Shown: positions 9,994-21,507 of the stretch, one piece after another
Layout: each line of letters starts with the position of its first letter
How positions within the stretch are numbered: the first letter of the stretch is position 1
From: Paraglomus occultum
Lineage: Eukaryota; Glomeromycota; Glomeromycetes; Paraglomerales; Paraglomeraceae
Direction of reading: 5' to 3'
Assembly (NCBI GenBank): GCA_910592205.1
Contig: CAJVPJ010000536.1
Location: 1 to 22,434 of the forward strand
DNA: 22,434 nucleotides
Notes under the pieces: model-generated
What the model was told of the DNA's origin: nothing
What the model saw: only the letters and a program-made list of their open reading frames with translations
Databases searched by the model: none
Made by a program: the position numbers and the translations under genes

Positions 9994-12900
9994 AATGGTG
10001 CGGTGCGGGTGTTGTTAATGCTGCTGGCATAGAGACAAAATGGTTTTAATTACACTACACGTGCGAATGGGATTGTGATTTATGAATAGGTGTTATAGTT
10101 AATTTGTGCGGGATCGGATGGGATTTTTATCGTTGTAGTCAAATTTCTTTAAAAAAAAAAAAGGCAAGGATTGTGTTGTACGTCAATATCATTTCTTTGT
10201 CTTCTCCCTTATCATTTATACTTTTCTTAATTGTTATAATTCTTTAGCTTTCCCTTTATTTTTTTTTTGCTTTCCCTTTTGTCACTGAACTTCATTTCGT
10301 TTTTTGGTAATGTTCATATGGATTCGATGGGGGGATTTGTGCGGCGACGGTGCAAGGGAACGGTTTCTTAATTGTAAGAAACACTAAAGAACAAAGATAC
10401 AAAGGCTTGGTCTTGTGGCTGGTTTTCCGCATCAAGCGCTTTTTTCTTTTTCAAAAGTTATGTCATGCTGGTTATCATTTTGAGATAGACTTAATGTCAC
10501 CACCCATTCTTATCCATTCTTGCAAATACCAGTTTCACATATATACATTCGATATATGATTAGGACTTTTATTTGTAATGCCTTGGTTTATATTTTTTTC
10601 TTCTTTCTTCATATCTTTTTCTTCCTTTGCTGTGTATAACCATTATATATATTATAATGTACAGAGTTTTGTTCAACTTATAGACCTATTCTTTTTTTTT
10701 CTTTAGACAATACAAAAATCTGAAATTCTTTTTTCAACTATATAGAGCATCAACTGTTGTTTTTTTCTTTGCTTCTTCTTCACTGCTAGACTTTAGACTT
10801 TCAACACGTTTCTAGTAGATTCAGTATACCATAAAACCTATAAAGTTCTGACAGTTTTTTCAACGCTGTGAAAACTGAAAGGTTCAATCAAAACTATTAT
10901 AAAGGTTTTTATAAACTTGGAATGAGACTTAATCCACTTTCCTTTAATAACATATTTTATGTCTACGCTCTAAGTTTCCCCCCTTCTTTACACATTTTCA
11001 TTGCACTAAGTTTTTACAGTCAATTTATTCTACTTATAGATTGAATTATATATAGATTGAATATATATACTCATCCAATACCTCATTGTTATCTTGTTTC
11101 TCTACGCTGGAGAATATTTCTATCATACCTACAAATACATGCTCGTGATCAACATCAACGTACAAGTGGATAGTTTGTTTGTTAGTTGTGCTGTGCCTGT
11201 ATAACTTTGAGTGCCCGTATAGTCGACTAGTGGTTCCATATTAGGTTCAATCATATGCAGCAATCGCTGATTGTCAGTGTTGCGAGTTATATGAATCGAG
11301 CTTATGCATGCTTGGGTAGGTGTTTCATGTTTTCACACCGTTTAACTGTAATTAGGCGCACAAATTGTTGTCATGAGAAAGGCGCGCATCTTGCAGATGA
11401 AACACATGAGATTAATGTTATTTGATACGAAATCAGGCTCTCGCTCGGTACATAATCACGTAATTGGTCAGATCCTCATTGCTGTTACTAAAGTTGCTTC
11501 AGGAATAATGTACTAAAGTGAACATGATGTCACAGTTGCTTGTGTTTGAACTGATCAACTTTCTGCTGATTGGGTGTATGGCAAAGAACACTTGATATTG
11601 TTAATCCTTCAAATCCGTGGTAGAAGGCAACCGATTGATATGTGTAAATGCCGTATTCCCGGTCAGAGTAAACGTTCATCAGTCAAAATATTTAAAAAAA
11701 AGAAAGAACAAACGAGACGACGCAAAAAGATACTGCGGTTTTTGTATCGATAGCGGGGCTTTCGCAGGCAGAAGACTACAAGCTGTTTCCAAACTAGATT
11801 CTACGCGTAGAAAGTCTTATGTTTTAACATACAAAGGGTTCAACAATCAAAGTATAGGTTGTCATCTTTTCTGTTGAAAGCACAGTATTATGATGATATT
11901 TTGTTTTTGATTTATCGCGTCATAGCACCACCTACAAAGAAATGTTACGTTCTTGGAAGCAGTTGAAAACGGTAAAACTATAACGGGCGGACATTGATAA
12001 ATTCAAGCATCTTAACCTACTTTTATGCAAGTATAATTAGCACACCCTGCAGATCCAAGTGTCGCACAGCTATGGACTGAGCACAAGAGATTCCGGTGTC
12101 AGGAAAAGAATTTCTGCGTAGTTTGCCAATAGATCCATACACTACCGAATATACTGTCTATACAGTAATAGCCGAAAATCGTGTTTTGCAGTAAAATATG
12201 TCCTTCATAAATGATGAGCAATGGATTCGGAAAACCATGTTTTAACGGTGTCAACAAGTTACTGATTGCGTGTAAACCGGAATTATTGCGCGTGCAGAAT
12301 ATATTTGGCATTAAGAAATAGCAATTTTTTGCTCTTGTCTGGCTATCTACAAAAATGCGCATCGTCTATGATGAATAATATTATCGCCATTCAATATAAA
12401 TTTACAAGTTCATGCCAAAATTGATAGCGAAAATTGTGAATACGTTTAAACGGCTCACAGTTTTTGCTATAAACCTAAGAGTAACTAATTGCTTCTGAAA
12501 AAAGCATTCGACGATTAAACTGTTATTAATATTTATTGCAACATTCGTTTGGTTCGTATGCAGTGCACAGTCCATAACAATTCTTTATGCATCATTACAG
12601 ACTTTTGCATGTTCTTGAATGAGCGAGGAAGATTGCTACCTCTCCCCCCAAATTTTAACTGACATTCTCAGCTGACTTTTTATACTTAGTATTGACGTTG
12701 AGTCTTTTATGGTGCGGTTTTCCAGCTCATGTAATTAATGCGTTTTTGCTAACAATAATTTTAAATTGAGCTCTAACTTTCGTCTTCTATGAAATTGGGT
12801 TTATTGTCATAGCAAAGAAGGGGATCGGCAATAAATCGTAAACCGTTTTTGTAGCAATGTATGTGCATGCAGACGTTATTATAACCCGTAAGATAAAAAA

Positions 12901-15900
12901 CAACAAAGCATTTTTGTAAACACTTAATTTGCTGGATTTATCTGTGCGTTAAGTATAAATACATAAAGTTTATTTTTCTTCAACGTGTTTAAGTTGTGCT
13001 GATAGTATTCATCGAGTTCGCTTTCTAAAAACGTAATTTTAAAACTGCAAGTATTCGGCGCAACGTACACCAGAGCACTTAATTGTAATTACAATAATTT
13101 CATTAATTTCCTTCACAACAATAGACCAAAAAGTACAATACTAGAATATGCCCAATTCTAGGTCGGATCTCTTCGAACATAATGACATTCTTCTTAACGC
13201 GTTCTGTCTATATCTCATATTATTATTATAATAGTAGTAGCCATTGACCGTCAGATATGAGATAAGCGTCAAGACAGTCTGATCAGGTAAACAATGATGC
13301 AAAACACTAATTGCATTATATTCTATTAAAGCCTCAAAGAGAAATAAATTATTAGAATGGTACCCAAATGATACGATAATGTAGTAAATAAAAAACAAGT
13401 GTAATAAATACCGCAAAACTTGTTTTTTTTTTACCAAATAGAGAGTATTCGGCAACACAATATAACACAACAATTACAAGCTCGCGCTTTAATAAATTTA
13501 TGTAAACTAGATACTTTCTGCTTATAGAATTTTTTTTATTGTAACTTGTCTAAGCATTACCAAATAAGGGCTGTGTGGCTACGGCCAATTCAGCGACAAA
13601 GCGAAATTGTCGTGGCTGGGCTTGTTTACCGATAACTCTTTTGTCTCGTTCCGTATGTGACATAATTTTCTTCAAGATTAGGTGCATGCTAACGTAAAAA
13701 TAACTGGGTCTGTAAGAAATTTTTCTGTAAAAAAACTCCAATTAAAAAGAAATATAAGCAAATGTGCTGATACCAACAAACAATAATGAGGTAAAATAAC
13801 TTTAAAACAAAATGCCCTCAAAACCAATTTAGTTGCCGTCCCATATTTCAGAACATTTTTGGAACAGGTATAAATACTTGGGCTTTCCTCTAAGGATAGG
13901 GTTAGAAATGGAATGTTTATGTATACGTTGTTAACAGCATTATCGATTGGCATAATTTTTTGCAAGTCCTAGATAGTTTGATTCCTGCACGCCTACACGG
14001 TAAGTGGGTGGCAACGTTTATGAACGGCGAAGTGCAGTATTAATACAGATTTGCAACTTTAAATGATTTGAAAAAAAGTTATCTTAATTACAGCTTTGTG
14101 ATTAAGCAATGACATATGTTTCTCCCCGTAAAGTGACATTCGGCGCGTATGATAGCAAAAATAGCATAATCAGTAAATAACCCATAGTTAGAAAAAACTG
14201 ATATCTTGAAAGAAGCACAACTCTCGGTGTGTTCAAGTTTTTATTATAATAAGTAAATTGTAATTTATACTATGGATACATTATTAATGCTTCGTTCTGC
14301 TAGTTGTCGTAAATCATACCAATTCCTATACTATCCGTTTTTTACTTTGTCCCGTGAACGTTCTCGTGGAATTACGACTGTTATTCGCTTAAGTGGGAAA
14401 TGCATTTTAGACAACCAAGATTTCGAATTAGGAACTCGAGGGCGAATATCTTTAGGATTGGTATCTGGGAGATGTGAGGTTATTGGCTGCCGTCAGAAGT
14501 AGGAAAAGCTATGAAAATAATTAAATCTTGATCGGCGATTGGGTTTTCACATAATAATAATGCCGATCCTCGCTTGCTTGAAGACAAGCAGGCAAAATTG
14601 ATTTGCTTAACTGATGTTTTTTATTAAATAGAGCAAAATTTAGAATACATCTCTTCTTTTAAGATTACAGTAGAGGATGCGTATGTTGCTACGTGAATAA
14701 GCTTTGGTTAACTTTTAGAATCGTCACTGTTAGAAATCACTTCATTCGGAAATTGAAATATCAATACCCCGTTCAATCTAAAAACGACCAACCAGAGAAT
14801 GGCTCAATTGAAAACGTTTCATTCCGTGCTTTTGTTTCCCATCGACTTTAAAAATAGCATTTATTTTTAAGCGAAACACTGTGTTTATTATGATTGAATG
14901 ATTTGCAAAGAAGATCTCTGCGCATATTGAGTTTTCAGATAAAGATGAGAGGAAGAGAGGACTTCAAACCCATTTTTTTCAATTTCCATTCCTAGACATA
15001 CCGTAAGTGATTCCGTCACATGATTCCCCCCAAACAGAGATTAATACCACGTATTGATGAACCAACTTTATGCAGTCGGGAGCTCATGTGCATAAATTGT
15101 TGCAATTGATTCATAAATGTCCATAAATAGACGAACAATTGTATGCTGTGCTAGATCATAGATGATTTGTTAATAATGCGTAATAATGATTATGATAATA
15201 CTTAAATACAGATAATTAAGTTAAAATTATACGCACAACACCTTTGATAGCACATTAATGGCAACATTGCCACTGTTAAATAAGGGTTAAAATAATTTGC
15301 GTATTACGTCTTTACGCCAAGAATTATTCTCCTGGTAACTTATTTTTTTCTTACTTTTATAAGTTAGCATGATCTGACAATGAGACAGCACCTTTCGTGT
15401 TACGCCAATTTTTTACCCCTTTCCCAAATTTGCACGCGTTTGTTTCATACCTTATTGCGAGAGGGTTACTCAAATCATCATATGACAAGTTATTATGAGA
15501 TTCTCTTTGGAATAATAATCATTACAAAAAGGTAAAAAATCTGGTATAAGTCCATTTTGGGTCTGTGCTACTCTTGTGATACCATACTTTATGAGATCGG
15601 ACAGTTGGTAAGCGTCTTGAGCAATGACACTGACAAAGTGGGGTTGTAACTTATCAGCATATAATTTAGCAATTTACCGCACTCTTCAAATTCGAGCTCT
15701 TGCTCTTGCTCGTGCGTCCAAAATACATAAATAAATATAAGCGCGCGTTTCCATATAAGTCGGTATCTTTTTGTGCGTTAAGGCCGAAATTATTTCGCAA
15801 CTGAATTTTATATAAAACAAGAAGGATGAGCGATATCAATTTATAACCGAGCAAGTTAACAACTAATCAAGTCCGAGACCCTCTATTAACATACATAGAT

Positions 15901-16235
15901 GATATTGATAAAATCGGCAATAGTTGAGCAAGTCACAACCTCTCACCCATATGAGCAGTAAAAATAAGGCCAAGGCGGATTTATTCTCTCCCGACTTACA
16001 AAGGGTGACTCTTTCTGAAACGCTCGACCAAGAAAAGCTCTCAACGCAAAAATTAGCATTTCGCAGTCTATTGTGTCATCATGCATATGCTCAGAACTTT
16101 CGATGGTATATCTCATGTTCTGAAAATATGCACGCTTTCGGTTAATACGCTACGATTTCCAGTCCATATACCATACTGTTAAAACTGTCGGAGCGACGGT
16201 TATATAATAATAAATGACAAAGTCCGTTCAAGTAG

Positions 16236-16247
16236 GGTCCTCGGACC
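16236..16247. repeat. Small inverted repeat GGTCC-TC-GGACC in a GACCG-rich patch
   Basis: Five-base arms around a 2-base loop. The next 50 bases hold three further GACCGA/GACCGT-like words (to about 16292), a local G+C island in A+T-rich DNA that looks like the end of a decayed repeat element. Confidence 0.4.
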
Positions 16248-16471
16248 GATTAAAAGACCGAAAATTAGAGCTGCGATCGGACTAGACCGAGTACACCCGT
16301 CTTTAGAACAAGTTGATGTGCTTACTCTTGCTAGTTTGAAAACACAACACTTAACTGACAATTTAATTTGACAAAGACTAGTTTATCTTGAATATTACTG
16401 CTATTGTTAATATTAAAATTCAATCCTTCAACAGTTAATATGTACTTTACGTTCATTAATATCCTTATTAT

Positions 16472-16486
16472 GCATGCCCCGCATGC
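16472..16486. repeat. Hairpin GCATGC-CCC-GCATGC
   Basis: Two copies of the self-complementary GCATGC separated by CCC. It can fold as a 6-bp stem with a 3-base loop. No gene is associated. Confidence 0.6.
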
Positions 16487-16605
16487 TTAATTATTCACAA
16501 ACTTTGTCAATAGCATGCAGCTCGCTGATTAAAAGACGTCGATGCGAGTTACTAATCACACTTGCTGCGTGTTGTAGAGACGCAAAGCACTTGCCATTTT
16601 GAATA

Positions 16606-16977
16606 ATGAAGAGATTTTGTGCTGAAACAACTCCTCGTAATGTCAATATGATGCCTTTAAATTGTCAAGTAAAGTTGTTATGGGGTACACGAATGTTCCA
16701 TGGAACAATTAATATCAATTACCTTGTTCAAACCACCAAATTAATTCAAAAGACCGAGTATGCATGTAAGTGTGCGCCGATATTGCTAAGCGCATTTTTT
16801 TTATCCCGGAATTTCCCAATTCCTTTTATTTCGAGCCCGGTTAGCCCTCAATTCAAAATGATATGGAAGACCAACACATTACATAATAGTAATACGATCG
16901 AATATGACGCGAGCGGGAGCCAAGTTGTAAGGGATGTCGAATACGATGTAATTAACTTGTCCGCTAGTGTTCATTAG
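16606..16977 (+). CDS. Hypothetical open frame, 123 aa, unrecognised
   Basis: This is the longest unexplained frame of the window, ATG to TAG, ending about 300 bp before the permease gene. It begins MKRFCAETTPRNVNMMP and contains a hydrophobic patch (ILLSAFFLS) near residue 63. A perfect donor GTAAGT sits at 16766, so the true product, if any, could splice out after about 53 codons. No family recognised; length is only borderline above chance. Confidence 0.2.
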   Translation: MKRFCAETTPRNVNMMPLNCQVKLLWGTRMFHGTININYLVQTTKLIQKTEYACKCAPILLSAFFLSRNFPIPFISSPVSPQFKMIWKTNTLHNSNTIEYDASGSQVVRDVEYDVINLSASVH

Positions 16978-17214
16978 TAAAACGCCGTTCGGAAGCTTTC
17001 GGAGTTAATTTCGAGTGCCCCCATACATATTACGCTTATGTGTAACTTGAAACCTTTATAATAGGAATATAATAGTGGTGGGGAACTAACGATTTTTATT
17101 TTAAACTCTAAAAATTTTTTTATTGCCCCATACATAGCATATGCGCACCGGTTTTCTATTGACACGATCATGTTACTCATGTCTTGTTATCGAGTTACGT
17201 CAACCTCAATCACG

Positions 17215-17227
17215 TATATAAATATAA
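17215..17227 (+). promoter_or_regulatory. TATA box of the permease gene
   Basis: TATATAAATATAA lies about 60 bases before the ATG at 17275, leaving room for a start site near 17245 and a short leader. The match to a TATA box is good, but A+T-rich DNA makes such matches common. Confidence 0.5.
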
Positions 17228-17274
17228 GATAATGTAGCGGATATCAGTAAATCCGACGTGTTGCTACATCTACA

Positions 17275-19527
17275 ATGGACGACGAGGACTCGTTTCCGCA
17301 ACACAAATATGGCTTCACTAATATACGTTCGTACATAGCACTGACCATATTCATATTGACTTGGATATCGACAAGACGTCGTCACTTTGCACAGCCAAGG
17401 TCCATTATCACTCTGCTCAGTTGTTCTCTCATGGTTGTACTAACTGTCATTACCCCTGAGGAAGCTTTCAACGGACTGTATAGCGAAACGTTGCTTACTA
17501 TCAGCGGATTTATGATTATCAGTTTATTGTTGGAAGAGAAAGGTTGGATAGAAATAATAAAAAGTGGGTTACTATGCGGGAAGGATGTAACTCCGTTGAA
17601 ATTCCTGGTCAGAGTATCAATATCATCTGCCGTACTCAGTGCACTGTTTATGAGTGACATAATGGTCGTTTTGTCACCAATTGTATTTGCCATTTGCGAG
17701 GAAAATGGTTTGACATTTGAGCCTTACCTGATCGCTTTGGTAAGTATGCCAGGGACAATTTAGAGTAAACAAAGGGAATTTGTATCCAGAAAACACTGGG
17801 TGATCATGCGGATAGGTTCGTTAAACACCGAAAGATCCGAAATCACCAAAGAGAGATCCTGAGTATGAATCCTCTGTATTGTTTACTATTTATATTTGTA
17901 CTAATATTCCCCTTTGTTCTGTTCTGCGCAAATTGTTTATTCGGCGTCAATTGCTTATCCTCTTTATTTATTTATTTATTTTTTTGGATAACCAGACAAC
18001 TTCGGCCAATATCGGATCTGCTGCTACTGGTGCGTGCCATGTCATGTTTGGTTTCTGCTAAATAATAAATCAATTAACACTCATTCGTTTACTATTTACT
18101 TTAATAACTAGTGATTGGCAATGCAAAGAATCTAATCATTAACGACCTTGCGGAACCGGAGTTTTCGTTTAGCAAATTTTCTCAATATTTAGGCCCGCCA
18201 TCTATAGTGGGGACAATTCTAAACACTCTTTTCATTTATTTATCTTATCGTGATAAGTTAGATAGCATTCCTCTCAAACAATACATTCCCAAAAGGACAA
18301 ACCGGCTTCCCGAATCAGCTCTCAACGACAGTCCGTATGCAGGAACATCAACAATCACAGAGAATGCTCGTAGACACACGTTTTCTGAATTAGATTCAGA
18401 TGAAGAGAACGTTATGTTTATGATTGAAAATAATGATGCATCGGGAGATGATGACAGAGACAGTATGGAGGACCTTTCGGATAACGAGGGTGAAACAGAA
18501 TATCTGTTTAGCAAATCAAAAGATCCAAGACTGCAACCATTATACACAGATACATTTACGTCATCGCCAGAAACACTTCCTCCACCAATGAATTATTCAC
18601 ATGAGATACCAGTACCAATGTATGATGAACAGCGAGATGGACCATATGCAATAAGAAGAGAAACAAAACCAAATCAGGCGTCACTCACTCGATTCATATG
18701 GACAGCTCCACCATTATCACGTGAAAATCGCGTGTTTCCTCAACTACATATTGCATCTATATTCAAAGGTACAAATATACACAAGAGAATAGATTTTACT
18801 CGTAAAATGTTCGCTGATGAAGAAGTAGTGAAGAAGACTTTGTTTCTGATAATCATACTGGGAATGTATATTGGATATTTCGTTGGTGAAAGTGTCGGCT
18901 TTACAACGATCACGGGCGCAATAATATTGTTGATGATAGATGGAAGAGACGCAAGAGGCGTATTCGAAAAATTAAATTGGAATCTGTTGATATATTTAGT
19001 TGGGATGTTTGGGATTATACAAGGGTTGATGACTACTCCATTTCCGGATCTCTTCTGGAAACATTACGGAGCAAACATTATTAAGCCTGAAGAAGATCCA
19101 AAATTTTTGTTGTCCATAATTACATTCTCGGTATTGATTACCGTATTATGCTATGTATTCGGCTCTGTACCTACCGTATTGTTGGTTGCTCCGTATATTC
19201 CGAGTAGTGTTCCAAGCTGGTTGCGTAATGATGCGTGGTTGTTATTTGTATGGGGTATAGCAATATATGGTAATTTCACGGCAACGAGTAGTAGTGCTGG
19301 AATGATAGTTACTGGTAAGTATTTATGTAGTGTCTTCTGCAGCAAATGTTAATTCGTTTTCACCAAATTTGTGGTCTATTTTTATTATTATAGCAGCTGC
19401 AAAGACACATCTCGTATCCACACCAAATGTGCGCCCATACGAGTTTCGCGTATGGGGAAAGTATTCAAGCTGGTCAACCATTATCATATTTGTTGTCGGC
19501 ATGTTGATTATAATACTAAGGCTCTAA
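17275..19527 (+). CDS. ArsB/SLC13-superfamily (citrate-transporter-like) membrane permease, 4 exons, 611 aa
   Basis: Exons are 17275-17739, 17996-18029, 18112-19314 and 19394-19527. Introns of 256, 82 and 79 nt have donors GTAAGT, GTGCGT and GTAAGT and all end in AG; phases 0, 1 and 1 match exactly and give 612 codons with the stop. Splicing rebuilds the signature TSANIGSAATVIGNAKN (about residues 157-173), close to the ArsB/NhaD/Lsi2 pattern with NIGS then GNPQN, split across three exons. Membrane segments: about 17-33, 43-60, 65-85, 105-135 and 194-213, then 409-425, 429-442, 455-472, 498-530, 541-567 and 592-611. Between the halves is a predicted cytosolic loop of about 190 residues with a very acidic block at 258-296. 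YGNFTATSSSAG near 552 is the second-half counterpart of the signature. Family members move arsenite, silicate or di/tricarboxylates across membranes, often in exchange for H+ or Na+. The substrate here is not decidable; ArsB/Lsi2-like efflux is my preferred guess. Confidence 0.88.
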
Positions 19528-19600
19528 GCTTTACCGCGATAAAAAGACATTTATTTGTACAGAATAGATAGTTTGTTATTAAGACTTGAAACATGATGTA

Positions 19601-19606
19601 AATAAA
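19601..19606 (+). terminator. Poly(A) signal AATAAA of the permease gene
   Basis: A canonical AATAAA lies 73 bases after the permease stop codon. It is the first AATAAA downstream of that gene and lies 11 bases from the opposite-strand signal of the GST gene. Confidence 0.55.
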
Positions 19607-19617
19607 TGAATTGCTAC

Positions 19618-19623
19618 TTTATT
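19618..19623 (-). terminator. Poly(A) signal AATAAA of the GST-like gene (minus strand)
   Basis: TTTATT on the plus strand reads AATAAA on the minus strand, 53 bases after the GST stop codon. Cleavage downstream of it would end the GST transcript inside the 3' UTR of the convergent permease gene. Confidence 0.55.
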
Positions 19624-19676
19624 GTATGGCTTATGTTTGGATGCGTCGCAAGTTTTCCACTTTAATATTCCGGTCT

Positions 19677-20449
19677 TTAATCATCAATTCCAATATACCC
19701 AGGTAATCCCTCAAATCTTTTCAGCCATTTCTTTACATTTGGGAAACTGTCAATACTGAAACCCCCTTCCTCACAGACACAGGTATAAGCATACAAGGCA
19801 ACGTCGACAACACAAACCTCATCGTTTATAAACCACTCTCTTTTGTCCAAATGTTTTTCCATAACTTCCAAAGCCTTGTACCCTCTTTTCTGCTTTTCCA
19901 CTATCTGATCCAAATATCTCTCATCTTCTCCCAGATCCATAAACCTAAGCCACCACCGCAAAGTGGCGATGTTCGGTTCGTGAGAATGCTGTTCCCAGAA
20001 CAGCCATTCGTTGATCTGAGCTACATGCAGCGGATTGGAGGATGGAAGAAGTGGTGTGGAAGAGGCAAGGTAGAGAAGGATTGCATTGGATTCGGTTAGA
20101 AACGTAGACGTTGAGGGAACTGGTATAACGCTCGGAGTCCCATCCAGCACGGCTTGGCGGGCGGATTCGCGAAGCGTTTCATTGTTGTGATCGTGGTCTA
20201 TAGGTATCGCAAGTACCGGTAATTGGCCACTGCGAGATATCGGCGAAAGAACTTCTGAAAGTTTTGTTTTGTCCTTGGTTAAATCTACAGAAATCCGATT
20301 ATAGGGAATTCGAAGGAAGGACAAGAGAAGGCGGACCTAAATGAAGACGACGGTCAGTGTCGTACCAACGAATATTCTTTTATCAAGTCATGTATTCAAT
20401 GTACTTTGTAACAGTTCCCAGATGGGCCATAATCATAAAGTCCTAACAT
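19677..20449 (-). CDS. Glutathione S-transferase-like protein, 2 exons, 234 aa
   Basis: Exon 1 is 20449-20405 (15 codons from ATG), exon 2 is 20336-19677; the 68-nt intron (20404-20337) has donor GTACAT, a TTTAG acceptor and phase 0. Joining the exons gives DYGPSGNCYKVRLLLSFLRI, the usual N-terminal strand/helix of a cytosolic GST with the S-G-N segment (10-12) where the glutathione-activating residue lies. The thioredoxin fold continues with GQLPVL (52-57, holding the cis-proline) and TESNAILLYLA (about 96-106), which binds the gamma-glutamyl part of glutathione. The helical C-terminal domain starts near residue 115 and has the conserved buried Asp in VVDVALYAY. Length is normal. Unusual: about 35 residues (58-93, His/Asp/Asn-rich at first) separate GQLPVL from TESNAIL, where relatives have under ten. 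The expected role is glutathione conjugation or reduction in the cytosol; the exact class is uncertain. Confidence 0.85.
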
Positions 20450-21500
20450 ATCCGATTGAGAACGGAGAATTGTGAATATTTCAGCCACAAGGCACCAATT
20501 TAAATGTCTAGTTTAATCTTGATTACGATTATCTGGATTCACAAATAAGTTAGAACGATAATAATAATAAATTGGCGTTTTTGGTTTTCTACGTGTAACA
20601 AGAAAAAGCCCTTTGGGTTAAGAGCAATGTCTAACTTTTACGTCAACAAATTTAAAATTTTCGTCTCTACTTTTTTAAGTGGAAATTCTTACCAACTGGC
20701 CTACATTATACAACTATGTATTGTAAATATGGGACAGTATACAATATGCGTATGGTTAACTTTTCCAGTTTTGGATCTATTAGCGTTATATTTATAGGTT
20801 TAAACACTTTCGAAGGTGAGAGTTGTTTCATTACACAATGACTTCGTCTAAAATAGAAACACCTCTGGAGGCGGGGGACTTGTAATGCTTTAGAACTGGC
20901 AAAGACTGCACTTAAGACTACGGTTGACCTTCTCTATAATCATACTGTTGGGAACGATGTAACTTGTGTTGAAATGTTTTTTTAAGAGGTTGTGATTATA
21001 TGGAGGTTGCTTCTATAACTTTGATAGTAATAATAATTGGTTCCAAACGTACCTGATTTTTAACAATATGATCCATCCGCATCTTTCGTATAGTTTCTTA
21101 ATTAACCCAAATACAAAGCTTATATCACGCTTGAACTTGGTGTATATAATGAATCTTTCATCATAACCGCAAATTACTAAAATAATGGCACTATTTTTTA
21201 TACTGACCACCCGCATTATCTGTAGATATTTTCGCCTTCATTCAATTTCTTTACAGTATTGGCGGAAAATAATGAGAACTTTAAATTTTTATTTCTCAAC
21301 CCATTTGTATTCATTTTACATCTGCACATAAGTAATGATGTAAAATAAAAATCTAATGGTCAATTGATTTTTTTTGTCAAATACGTTGATTTACCCTCTT
21401 TTCTACCCTTTTCTTCATATAATAGTGGGCTTTTTAGGACAATTTCGGTGTAAATTTTATAACACTATTCATTCTCTATAGTTTTTCTACATTCCTGGTA
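20450..21500. other. Upstream region of the GST-like gene, otherwise empty
   Basis: The first 100-150 bases should hold the minus-strand GST promoter; only a weak TTTAAAT (near 20498-20504) is visible. No coding frame beyond chance in the rest. Confidence 0.4.
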
Positions 21501-21507
21501 AACTTAA

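Larger units (their letters stand above)
9994..17210. other. Long gene-poor stretch
   Basis: About 7.2 kb without a recognisable gene. It begins with the WOPR 3' UTR (T-rich, no AATAAA close by). Frames of 60-123 codons occur, for example at 11617-11877 (+), 12099-12362 (-), 13141-13473 (-), 14272-14502 (+), 15951-16145 (+) and 16606-16977 (+), but none shows a known motif, and in DNA this A+T-rich a few frames of that size are expected by chance. The least chance-like by composition are 14272-14502, 15951-16145 and 16606-16977. A direct repeat of TATAGATTGAATTATATA type lies near 11035-11070. Confidence 0.4.

Noticed and set aside
13141-13473. Minus-strand 110-codon frame
   Set aside because: Tyr/Leu/Ile-rich composition typical of random A+T-rich DNA; a length like this is expected about once by chance in 22 kb.
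14054-14061. AACTTTAA sites (also near 4978 and 21284) as WOPR-binding motifs
   Set aside because: They match the known Wor1-type TTAAAGTT core, but such words are frequent in A+T-rich DNA and none lies in the WOPR promoter region itself.
17739-17763. Permease exon 1 ending at the in-frame TAG (162-residue protein)
   Set aside because: The frame runs through a perfect GTAAGT donor; splicing there restores the conserved signature, so the 3' codons to the TAG are intron.
17865-18065. Short hydrophobic frames between permease exons
   Set aside because: They lie mainly in intron 1; only 17996-18029 is coding, and in the frame that links exons 1 and 3.
18245-18547. Minus-strand 100-codon frame opposite the permease
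   Set aside because: Antisense shadow of the acidic-loop exon with no independent support.
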